From contig CM077668.1 of assembly GCA_039707655.1 (NCBI GenBank), positions 66,667,086 through 66,731,085 of the forward strand: a stretch of 64,000 nt of DNA, read 5' to 3'. The notes under the pieces are model-generated. The model had not been told where the DNA came from. It was given only the letters and a program-made list of their open reading frames with translations, and ran no database searches. The DNA comes from Elymus sibiricus (lineage: Eukaryota; Streptophyta; Magnoliopsida; Poales; Poaceae). Within the stretch, counting starts at the first letter, position 1, and every line of letters begins with the position of its first letter. Of the stretch, positions 31,550 through 40,804 are shown one piece after another. Both the position numbers and the translations under genes were made by a program.

Positions 31550-32356
31550 CTATAGAGCAGCTTGTTTCTTATGAGCAGGAAAATATTTTTCAGAGAAGTA
31601 ATAAATCATATCCTGGGGACTACGCACACAACCAGGAGCAAGAGTATTATACCATTCCTTAGCATCACCCTTTAATGAGAAAGGAAATAACTTAAGAATA
31701 TAGTAATAGCGATTTTTTTCCTCATGGGCAAATAGGGTGGCTATATCATTTAATTTAGTGAGATGTGCCACAGCGGTTTCAGTTTCATAACCATGGAAAG
31801 GATCAGATTCAACCAAAGGAATTAACTCAGGATCGACAGAGAATTCATAATCCTTATCAGTAACAAATATGGGAGAGGTAGCAAACTTAGGATCATATTT
31901 CATTTTCTCCCTCATAGATTTTTCTTTCATTTCATCAAGCAATTTTATAACTTCATGTCTGTCATTACAAGCAAGAATGGCTCTAGCCGTCTCCTTATCA
32001 ACGCAATTTTCATCAGGTGTTTCAACTCTAGTAGGAGAGCTAGCCATAATAGGTGAATCATGATTCTCGAGAGTTTCAGCATTTTCAATTTCTTTAGCTT
32101 TAGCAATTTGTTCACTAAGAAATTCACCAAGTGGCACAGCATTATCAAGCATAGTACTAGCATCATCATGAGTATCATTTATAGCAAAAGTGGTATCATC
32201 AATAACTTGTGACATATCAGAATTAATAGCATGTGGTGGTGTTGCAAGTTTACTCAAGACAGAAGGTGAATCAAGTGCAGAGCTAGATGGCAGTTCCTTA
32301 CCTCCCCTCATCTTAGAGGGAACGATCTTGGTCTTATCGTCTTTCAGATTCTTCAT
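31550..32356 (-). CDS. R gag, N-terminal part (ends at in-frame TAG)
   Basis: ATG at 32356-32354 (MKNLKDDKTK) by match to F. It contains GDAKEWYNTLAPG and ends CTA TAG GAA at 31552-31550, the same stop as in F (TTA TAG GAA). In R the frame is also open upstream through the primer-binding site into the LTR, but no family reason supports a start there. Confidence 0.8.
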   Translation of the reverse strand: MKNLKDDKTKIVPSKMRGGKELPSSSALDSPSVLSKLATPPHAINSDMSQVIDDTTFAINDTHDDASTMLDNAVPLGEFLSEQIAKAKEIENAETLENHDSPIMASSPTRVETPDENCVDKETARAILACNDRHEVIKLLDEMKEKSMREKMKYDPKFATSPIFVTDKDYEFSVDPELIPLVESDPFHGYETETAVAHLTKLNDIATLFAHEEKNRYYYILKLFPFSLKGDAKEWYNTLAPGCVRSPQDMIYYFSEKYFPAHKKQAAL

Positions 32357-32405
32357 AGTGATCAACAGATATAAATCCCAAGTGGCTCCACAAATATAGC
32401 TATGC

Positions 32406-32423
32406 TCCCCGGCAACGGCGCCA
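32406..32423 (-). promoter_or_regulatory. R primer-binding site (tRNA-Asp)
   Basis: Reverse strand TGGCGCCGTTGCCGGGGA, 11 bp inside the LTR, an 18-nt match to the complement of the plant tRNA-Asp 3' end. Intact, unlike in F. Confidence 0.85.
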
Positions 32424-32434
32424 GAAAAAGGTCT

Positions 32435-33816
32435 TGATAACCCACAAGTATAGGGGATCGCAACAGTTTTCGAGGGTAGAGTATTCAACCCAAATTTATT
32501 GATTCGACACAAGTGGAGCCAAAGAATATTTGCAAGTATTAGCAGTTGAGTTGTCAATTCAACCACACCTGGAGACTAAATATCTGCAGCAGAGTGATCA
32601 GTAGCACAGTAGTATGATAGTTTGATAGTAGTAGCAGTAATAGTAACGGTAACAGTAATAGTAGTAGCAACAGTAGTAACTTAGCAAGAACAATATGTGA
32701 AAAACTCGTAGGCATTGGATAGGTGATATACGTTGGATAACATTCATCATGTAACAGTCATAACCTAGGGCGACACAGAACTAGCTCCAATTCATCAATG
32801 TAATGTAGGCATGTATTCCGTATATAGTCATACGTGCTTGCGATAAGAACTTGCATGACATCTTTTGTCCTACCCTCCCGTGGCAGCGGGGTCCATAAGG
32901 AAACTAAGGGATATTAAGGCCTCCTTTTAATAGAGAACCGGAACAAAGCATTAGCACTTAGTGAATACATGAACTCCTCAAACTACGGCAATCACCGGAA
33001 AGAATCCCAATTATTGTCACCTTGGGGTATGCGGATCATAACACGTAGCAGGTGCATATAACTTGCAAGATCGGATCAAGAACACAAATATATTCATGAA
33101 AACATAAAGGGTTCAGATCTGAAATCATGGCACTCGGGCCCTAGTGACAAGCATTAAGCATAGCAAAGTCATAGCAACATCAATCTCAGAACATAGTGGA
33201 TACTAGGGATCAAGCCCTAACAAAACTAACTCGATTACATGATAAATCTCATCCAACTCATCACCGTCCAGCAAGCCTACGAAGGAATTACTCACTCCCG
33301 GCGGTGAGCATCATGAAATTGGTGATGAAGGATGGTTGATGATGACGATGCCGGAAGATCCCCCTCTCCGGAGCTCCAAACGGACTCCAGATCTGGCCTC
33401 CCGAGGAAGAACAGGAGGTGGCAGCGGCTCCGTATCGTGAAACGCAATAAAACTACCTCTCCTATTTTTTTCTTTGGGAAACTGAATTTATAGCGTTGGA
33501 ATTAGGTCAGACGGAGCCACGTGGGCCCCACGAGGTACCAGGGCGCGCCACCCCCCTGGCGCGCCCTGGTGCTTCATGGGCACTGGGCGGCCCCCTTCTG
33601 TTGATTCTTGCGCCAATAATTTTTATATATTCCATAAAAATTCTCCAAAAAGTTTCATCCAAATTGAAGAACTTTGATTTTCTGCACAAAAACAACACCA
33701 TGGCAATTCTGCTGAAAACAGTGTCAGTCTGGGTTAGTTCCATTCAAATCATGCAAATTAGAGTCCAAAATAAGAGCAAAAGTGTTTGGAAAAGTAGATA
33801 CGACGGAGACGTATCA
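32435..33816 (-). repeat. R 5' LTR (complete, 1382 bp)
   Basis: TGATAACCCACAAG .. GACGGAGACGTATCA. Minus-strand TATA box at 33492-33485 and GC-rich module at about 33518-33590. Followed by the GGCAC duplication. Confidence 0.92.
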
Positions 33817-33821
33817 GGCAC

Positions 33822-34771
33822 CATGTATGGCTCCTCAGTCAAGAGGGCCGTAAGTTGAGGGGACCTCTCCCCCTCTGGCAGCGGCGCCGGACACAGCATC
33901 TGCTGTGCCTTAGGGATCCACTTCTGCAAACGCGGAACCAGCCTTTCAGTTGACAATCTATGATATAGGAAAGGAATGCAGGACTTAAATTGGTGCGTTA
34001 TGATTACCTCGGAGGCGTTGTGCGCGACCTCAAAGTCCTTGTCCTTCCCCTCGGGGGGGGGGGGGGGGCTCGTTCTTGGACGGCTTGAACAGTGTCGTCC
34101 ACATCCCAGGCAGGGAGACGCGGAAGAAGTGGTGAACGGGCACCGCGTCCTCGGGCTTGAATGTCCGTCACCTCCTCGGGTCTCCCCCAATCCATGCCCT
34201 TCCTCCTCCAGGAAGCAAGCCTCCTCGGAGGGACTGCCGAAAAGGCTGGGACTTCGGCTTGACCGGCGGCGAGTGGCTCGGTAATGTAGAACCACTCATG
34301 CTGCCACTCCTTGATGGTCTCGATGAAGGTGCCCTGGAACCAGTCGGCCTTTTGGTTCTTGCTGATCATCTCTCCCCCGCATTCTGCGAGCTCGGAGCCG
34401 CTGGACTTTGGCTTGATGCCGAACGTCTTCAGCCACAACCCGAAGTTCGGCTCAACGTGGAGGAAGGCCTCGCAGGTAATGATGAAGGAGGCCAGGTGAA
34501 GGATGGAGTTGGGGGCCAGATGGTGGAAATCCATCCCATAAAAGAAAAGGATCCCGCGCACGAAGGGGTGCAGCGGGAACCCCAGACCTCGGATGAGTTG
34601 GGGAATGAAGACTACCATCTCCCCAGGATTGGGAGTGGGCATGCGCTGATTTGGCTCCGGTGGCCGGGTGGCGACGTTAGCCGGGATGTACCCTGAACTA
34701 TGCAGCTCTAGGATCGTGCCCTCCGTGACGGAGGAGCTGGCCCAGTGCCCCTTGAGGGTGGCATCAGCCAT
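33822..34771 (-). pseudogene. Antisense gene of element G, 5' exons (gypsy-type transposon domain)
   Basis: The start chosen is ATG 34771 (MADATLKGHW), with an open frame upstream to 34957. The first exon has the blocks RGLGFPLHPFVRGILFFYG, FHHLAPNSILHLASFIITC and EWQHEWFYITEP, which I recognise as the grass 'putative gypsy type transposon' domain (Pfam PF04195). A 16-G run at about 34052-34067 shifts the frame. Later in the same exon the donor GAG|GTAATC lies near 34009, and an acceptor TTTGCAG near 33935 opens the next exon (AAGTGGATCCC). The exon is cut by R at 33821 and resumes at 5278. Transcription would run against the element's own gag. Its role is unknown; antisense regulation or a captured gene are possibilities. 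Confidence 0.7.
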
Positions 34772-35390
34772 GGCTGGGAACTGGGAGCTGTGGGAGCTAA
34801 GGGGAAATGTGGAACTAGATCTGGGCGCTGGAGCTCGAAAGGCAGTAGGCGGGGAGGGATGGAAGCGTGCTATCGCTATCGCTTTTCTTCTGCTCTTATA
34901 GGCTGGTAAAAGGCCAAGAGTCCCCCCGGTCGCGCCGTTGAAATCGCCACTACCCAAAAAAAGATGTCATTATGCATACGGGGAGAAACAAAATCTTGAT
35001 GACATCCCTTAGAAAACGGGCATGATCTCTGCTTCGATGGGACGTGCCAATGGGAAAACAGCCTCGGGCCGCGATTCGAGTAACCATAACTGGCCGCCTG
35101 GTTACAGGTGGTGCCGCTTCGGTAAAGTTGTCAGGCTTTAAGTACTATTCACACCTATACGGTTGGCCTTCGAGGCTAAGTTATCTCACGTCTTCGGATG
35201 TTATCGGGTTTGAAAGAGCCCTGTCCAGGGGCAAATTCCGTTGAGAAAGAGCCCGGCTAAAGCTCATGATGCGTGGAACAATCTCTAATCTTCGAGGGAA
35301 GAACTCGTCTGTCAAGCCGAAGACTCTGGAGCAGAGGTCGTTCAACCGAAGAGCGCCGTCCTCGGCGTAGAAGACCAGTTCGGGGGCTAC
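34772..35390 (+). other. Element G, DNA between antisense gene and 3' LTR
   Basis: Non-coding. It ends with the G-rich stretch GTTCGGGGGCTAC immediately before the LTR, the likely polypurine tract. Confidence 0.6.
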
Positions 35391-35881
35391 TGACGATGTC
35401 CTAGACTAGGGGGTACCAACCTAGTTGGCCCACGGTCCTTGGGCCGAGATTGGAGGCCCTCATTCTCATAAGGAAAGACTCTGGAAACCTCATTCAAGAC
35501 AACCTCTGCTGAAGACTTGACGTGTACTCCAAGGATATCTTCAGCCGCCGCCATACGCATCCCTAGATCAACAACCGACCATGTAACCCTAGATACCCCC
35601 CTGGCGTGTATATAAGCCAAGGGGTTTAGCCCGTAGAAGGCTCTCGATCATAATCACATTCACCTAGCCTTAGGGTTAGAACATAACTTACGATCTCGAG
35701 GTAGATCTATCTTGTACTCGATACTCAATCATCAATACAATCAAAGCAGGACGTAGGATATTACCTCTTCGAGAGGGCCCAAACCTGGGTAAACACCGTG
35801 TCCTTTCTCGCTGTTACCATCAATCTGAGATCCACAGCTCGGGACCCCCTACCCCGAGGTCTGCCGGTTTTACCACCGACA
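35391..35881 (+). repeat. G 3' LTR (491 bp)
   Basis: TGACGATGTCCTAGACTAGG .. TTTTACCACCGACA, TG..CA ended. TATATAAG at 35609-35616. The DNA to its right is a B-family LTR picked up mid-sequence, so G is inserted in B2. A G-rich run (GGGGG at 35882) could be the target duplication but its partner is off-window. Confidence 0.85.
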
Positions 35882-37186
35882 GGGGGTGGACCAGAAGACC
35901 TACGAGGAGCCGGCAAGGCAGCACGGCGCGCCCTGGGGGCTAGCCGCGCCGTGGTACCTTGTGGGCGCCTCGTGGCTCCGTCTGGCCTAATTCCACTTCT
36001 ATAAATTTCCAAATATTCCAAAACACCCAGAGAGCCACCTGAAACAATTTTTCTGCCGCCGCAAGCCTCTATTCTTCCACGATCCCATTTGGAGGCGTTT
36101 TCCGGTACTCTGCCGGAGGGGGAATCGATGACGGAGGGCTTCTACATCAACCTTGCTGTCCTTTCCGATGATGCATGAGTAACTCACCACAGACCTACGG
36201 GTCTATAGCTAGTAGCTAGATGGTTTTCTCTCTCTCTCTCTTTGATCTTCAATACAATGTTCTCTTCGGAGATCGATTCAATGTAATATTCTTTTGCGGT
36301 GTGTTTGCTGGGATCTGACGAATTATGGGTTTATAATCAGATTATTCGTTGAAACTAATTGAGTCTTTTCTAAACTTTATTATGTGTGATTGTTATAGCT
36401 ATGTAATGCTTTCCGATCTATGGGTTTTCTTTGGCCAAGTTGATATATCGATCTTCAGTGGAAGTGGTGCATAGTAGTGGGTTCAATCTTGCGGTGTCCT
36501 CACCTCGTGACAGAAGGGGTAGTGAGGCACGTATATTGTATTGTTGCTACTAAGGATGAAACGACGGGGTTTAATCATATTGCTTGGTTTTATTTTATCT
36601 ATATTATGTCATCTTGTTTAAACCATTGCTCTGTTCGTCATGAACTTAATACCATAGATACATGAAGGAGTCGGTCGATTGGAGTAATAGTAGTAGATGC
36701 AGGTAGGAGTCGGTCTACTTGTCACGGACATAATGCATATGTACATGATCATGCCATGAATAACGTCATAACTATGCGCTTTTCTATCAATTGCCCAACA
36801 GTAATTTGTCTACCCACCATATGCTAATTTTTATGAGAGAGATGCCTCTAGTGAAAACTATGGCCCCGGTTATACTTTATTCATATTGCTAAAACCAAAA
36901 ATCCCTTATTGCAATTTATTTCCTTTTATTTTAGTTTGCAATTTATCTACCTACAACTACCAGATTGATCCTTGCAATTAACGAGTTCAAGGGGATTGAC
37001 AACCCTCTTGCCCGCGTTGGGTGCAAGTATTTGCTCTTGTGTGTGCATGTACTGTTGAGGGGTATTTGCGTGGTTCTCCTATTGGTTCGATGACCTTGGT
37101 TCTTTACTGAGGGAAATACTTATCCGCTACTATATTGCTTCACCCTTCCTCTTCGGGAAAAATCCCAATGCAGCTCATAAGTAGCA
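35882..37186 (+). mobile_element. B2: right part of a B-family LTR interrupted by G
   Basis: Aligns with the solo LTR from about 26000 to 27302 (same TTTTCCGGTACTC region, same CATAAGTAGCA-type end). The GC-rich module at about 35905-35975 is degenerate. Its left part lies beyond G, left of the window. No internal region follows 37186, so this is the right edge of a solo LTR or the 3' LTR of an element. Confidence 0.85.
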
Positions 37187-37668
37187 GAGTGTACGTGGCG
37201 AGATCCCAACTAATTGCATGTGTGATCTCTCCATTAGTGGAGGGCTCACAACCACACATTTCCTCCCCGTCCTTCGTCTTCCCTGACTCATATTTTCTCC
37301 CCTCCTATAAATCCTCTCTCCTCTCACATGCCCCCCTTCCTTTCGATCGGGGTCGACGTCAGTAAGTCGACGACCACCTCTGTTGCAGGCTTTTGCTCCT
37401 GTTTGTGTGCACCATCAAGAGGAACCACCATTCTTTGCAGCCGCTGATGCAAAAGCGAAAGGACAACAACCGCTCGCCGCTGTTGTTTTAGTGGGGGTGC
37501 TAGAACGGGGGTCGTTGTCGGCCCTTAGTGTTGCACGGGCAACGACGAGCGCTGGAGGTGCTGCAACGGGGTGTCGCCACAATGCCACCGGCGATGCAGA
37601 TGCTACAAGGCAACCACCAGGCTGCAACGGGGGTCGCGCTCGTGCATTGGTGCTGACGACTCCCAGTG
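37187..37668 (+). promoter_or_regulatory. Possible promoter region before the minisatellite
   Basis: Unique-looking DNA. A TATA-like CTATAAATCC lies near 37307 in a C/T-rich context, followed by a GC-rich region that is open in several frames. No protein was recognised, so a gene is not called. Confidence 0.25.
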
Positions 37669-37990
37669 CTGCAATGCAACACTCGTCGGCGGCTCTCGGT
37701 GCTGCGATGCAGCGCTAGCTGCCGAAATGGAACGCTCACCGACGGTTCTCGGAGCTGCGATGTAGCGGTTGGTGCTGCAATGGAGCGCTTGCCGACGACT
37801 CCCAGTGCTGCAATGGAGCGCGCGTCGGCGGCTCCCGGTGCTGCAATGCAGTGCTCGCCAGCGGCTCTCGGAGCTGCGATGGAATGCTCGGTGCTGCAAT
37901 GGAGCGCTCACTGGCGGCGCCCCGGTGCTGCGATGAAGCGCTAGGCGGCTGATCCTGGTGCTGTGATGTAGCGCTTGCCGAGAGTGGTCG
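37669..37990. repeat. GC-rich 33-bp minisatellite, about 9-10 degenerate units
   Basis: CTGC(A/G)ATG recurs at 37669, 37702, 37755, 37775, 37808, 37841, 37874, 37894, 37928 and 37961, mostly 33 bp apart. Because 33 is a multiple of 3, long ORFs appear in several frames; none is supported as a gene. Confidence 0.75.
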
Positions 37991-38176
37991 TGATGCTTGC
38001 AGCGGCTGCATGTTGTTGCCTTTCTACTGCTAGATGAGATCAAAGCAGGGGGGCGATTGGCGCGATCCGAAGAAGAACGACGTGCGTGCGTTGACCTATC
38101 CAATGGCTGGGAGGAACAAATCGGACGGCTGAAATCAGTTGGTTGACGCGTAGGCGCGCCATTTATGTAGGACCTG

Positions 38177-38372
38177 GATAAATCCCGAACGTTCGGGATT
38201 TGACCATGGAAGATTGAACATTTTCGATGGCAAGTGACGTGAGGATGACAAGTTTAGTTGCCAAACATGGCAACTCCGTGCTCAGTGTATATTTTGTAAC
38301 TAAACCTGCCATCCTCGCGTCACTAAACTTGCCATTGAAAACGTTTGTGCCATCGAAAGTTCGGGATTTATC
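38177..38372. mobile_element. 196-bp MITE-like element with 14-bp perfect inverted ends
   Basis: GATAAATCCCGAAC at 38177-38190 is inverted at 38359-38372. Inner parts also pair (GGCAAGTGACGTGAGGATG against CATCCTCGCGTCACT..TTGCC), so the whole element can fold back. The left end contains a 22-bp perfect palindrome at 38180-38201. It has no coding capacity. The superfamily is not assigned because the target duplication is unclear. Confidence 0.65.
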
Positions 38373-38616
38373 ATTTCCGTTATTTAAGACTGTAAAATTT
38401 TTTTAAGAAAAAAAGAAACCCTTACGGGCCTATAGAGTACTAATAACAACCTTGTGCAGACTAGGATCCGCCTTGCGGGGCCGGTGCTTCTCGATCTATT
38501 TGTCCGGGCCGGGCCGGGCCGGCTGAGAGAGAAACGAAAAGTATCCCCACGCCCGAACTGATGAGCCCAAAGTTTCCCTAGAATCGCTCAAGAAAAACAA
38601 AATCCCTCTTTCGTGA

Positions 38617-38625
38617 AAACCCTAA
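38617..38625 (+). promoter_or_regulatory. Telo-box AAACCCTAA upstream of the DUF6598 gene
   Basis: Lies 64 bp before the ATG, followed by a GGC-repeat leader. Telo-boxes are common near transcription starts of plant housekeeping genes. No TATA box was seen. Confidence 0.35.
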
Positions 38626-38688
38626 GATTGGCGGCGGCGGCGGCGGCGGGGTGCGGCGGGCGGCGAGGGAACCACAAAAAGGCGAGCG

Positions 38689-40804
38689 ATGGCGGGTGGC
38701 AGCCCGGCAAAAGAGGAGGTGCGGACGCCTCGTAAGATGGAGATGCAGATGGAAGAGGAGGTCGTGCAGCGGAATCAGCCTCGTCGCAAGAAGAATCGAG
38801 CTGACCTTGCTGATGAGCTCGAGTTCTTCACGGAGCTCCGCAATAGGCTGATGATGAAGAAGAAGAAGAAGAAGAAGAAGAAGGAGAAGGGCACGCCCGA
38901 GAAGGAGAGGTTCTATTCTTCCAACTCCTACCGTAGTTTGGGCACGCAGAAGGGACTTGGTTTTCTCGACAATCGTATCAAGGCCTTGAGCAAGCGTCTG
39001 GGGATAACCGCCGGAACTGCCCACACCTCCCCCGCGATCTCTGATCTGACGGAACCCTCGGGGAAGCATGTGAATGATCTCAGTGATCTGAGTTCGACAT
39101 TAGGAGCAGATCCATTTTCAGATGATGATGATGGTGCTGATGGTTCTGGTGACGACGAGGAAGAGGATGAGATGGAGTGTGGCAAGCCAGCCATGGAGGA
39201 GGAGGAGAGGGTCCAGAGGATCACCGGCTCCACACCAATGTCGGAGATTGATGCAGAGGCAGTGATGGAGGCAGATGCCCAAGACACCGATGTATCAGAG
39301 AAACCTGATCCCATTCCCACCAACACAACGGCAAAAGTGTCCATAAACGATGATGGCCATGATCGAGCTGACACTGATTGTGTCGATGATGATGAGGTAG
39401 ACAGAGGCAAATCAGACACACAATTAGCCAAGGAGGCGAGGGCGATGTCTACTGAGAAGGTCATGTTTGATTCCTTCCGTCGTGACTGGGAGACTGCGTT
39501 TAGCCGACGCAGCGGCCACTTCCTTAACAAGAGTGAGTAGTAATTAACCATGTGGTTTTGTTTTCTCACTCTTGTTTAATTTAATTAGTTTACCTTCGAT
39601 GGTTGTCCTTCCTTAACAAGGGAATAGGAGATTTATTCTGCTGCTTATCTAGTACGTATCGGTTCATGTTAGATTTCTCACATCTGATTTACTTGGGTGC
39701 AGCGACAGTGAGTTCCACGCAGTTTACACACTTGGCACCTGGGCGCATCCCATGCGGCGCTGGCATAGAACCTGCCGTGCAGATCTTCTCTGTCAAGCTC
39801 ACAGAGGTGAAAGGCGGCTTCAAATTTCCATTGTCCGTGTATGGTGTGGTCGCTGCCCGTGATGCCGTGGACTACAACCGCAACCTTCTCTTCTTTTGCG
39901 ATAGGAGCAACTCCCAAAAACTTACTCAAGATGTACGGTTGCTGGTGTATTAATTTGCTCTCCATTTTCTTTTGGGGATCTTCTTGCCTGTCTGCCTGCG
40001 TCCTCCCTTGTTGATTATTAATTAATGTGGTGGCTGATATGATGATGCTTTTGCACGCAGGATCCTTATCTGCGCCTGATCGGCCCGTCTCGCGCTGTTT
40101 TGTTTGAGGACTATGTTAATTATGAGGTCCAGCTTATGGTGAAAGGCAGCGTGAAGTCTCGGGACAGGCCGTTGATCACAGATACATACCGCCAAACCCA
40201 ATGCCGTATTGGTGTATCCATCATCTGCTTTGAGAACTGCTTCTGCACGACGGAGTTACGCCTGGAGCGATTTCTAGGTTCGGTCCAGGCCACCATCTTG
40301 GGTGTACGTGTCGTCAAAGACAACGGGGTGTGGCCTTTTGGACATGGCATTCGGGTTGCTTGCTCCCCGGTATCACGGGAACTTGTGGAGGACAGTGATG
40401 GTGAAATCAAGTATGTTGCTCAGCCTTCGTCTGGGGAAATCTTGCTGCTTGATTCAAAAGATGGAAGAAGACCTGTGCGTTCAAAAGGATACCTTTATCT
40501 GTCAAGGCAAGTTGTTTCTGTAGAACCAAGCGGACAGCTGGAAGTTGAAATACAGGCCTATGCACCAGCCGGTGTTGTCCCTGCAAAAGCTCAGGTCTGC
40601 TTCGATGCCCAAGAATGCAACATAGATCGTGGTCGGTGTTGCCTCCTCGGTGCCGAGGTGGAGATCTCTGTTGCTTGGTCCCGTCTTGCTTCAGACATGG
40701 AGATGCTTGCGGCCGTTGAAAGGGATTTTGAAAGGGACGAACCAGAGGTTGCGTTCACACAAGTAGGGCTGAATGGAGAGGCTGACACCGAACGAATCTT
40801 TTAA
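38689..40804 (+). CDS. DUF6598 domain protein, three exons, 605 aa
   Basis: Exons 38689-39532, 39703-39932 and 40061-40804 join in frame (1818 bp). Introns 39533-39702 and 39933-40060 have GT..AG ends. The start ATG sits in GCGATGG and is the first in frame. The N-terminal ~250 residues are charged and disordered, with a lysine run from (AAG)9 at 38857-38883 and an acidic block (DPFSDDDDG, DDEEEDE). The C-terminal ~330 residues match the grass DUF6598 family: the DSFRRDWETAFSRR lead-in, QFTHLAPG, QIFSVKLTEVKGGFKFPLSV, YGVVAARDAVDYNRNLLF, the ..DPYLRLIGPSRA junction across intron 2, and ENCFCTTELRLERF. The family's function is not established. No signal peptide or membrane span. All splice phases fit and no stop is present, so it may be functional, and it is the only intact non-transposon gene in the window. 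Confidence 0.9.

Larger units (their letters stand above)
5279..33816 (-). mobile_element. Element R: reverse-oriented Athila-like non-autonomous retrotransposon, with F, N and a solo LTR nested inside
   Basis: R's own sequence is 5279-6557, 24137-25745 and 27303-33816. In its reading direction: 5' LTR 33816-32435, tRNA-Asp primer-binding site 32423-32406, gag, TAG, gag-protease, ORF2, long non-coding tail, 3' LTR. RT, RNase H and integrase are absent. Its polypurine tract and about 110 bp of its 3' LTR were lost where F inserted. The primer-binding site and DLGA protease point to the Athila lineage; Sabrina or WHAM would be candidate Triticeae names but I cannot decide. Target duplication GGCAC. 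Confidence 0.85.

Noticed and set aside
37603..38103. 166-codon minus-strand ORF with RALHCSTGS repeats
   Set aside because: Produced by the 33-bp minisatellite; equally long frames exist on the other strand.
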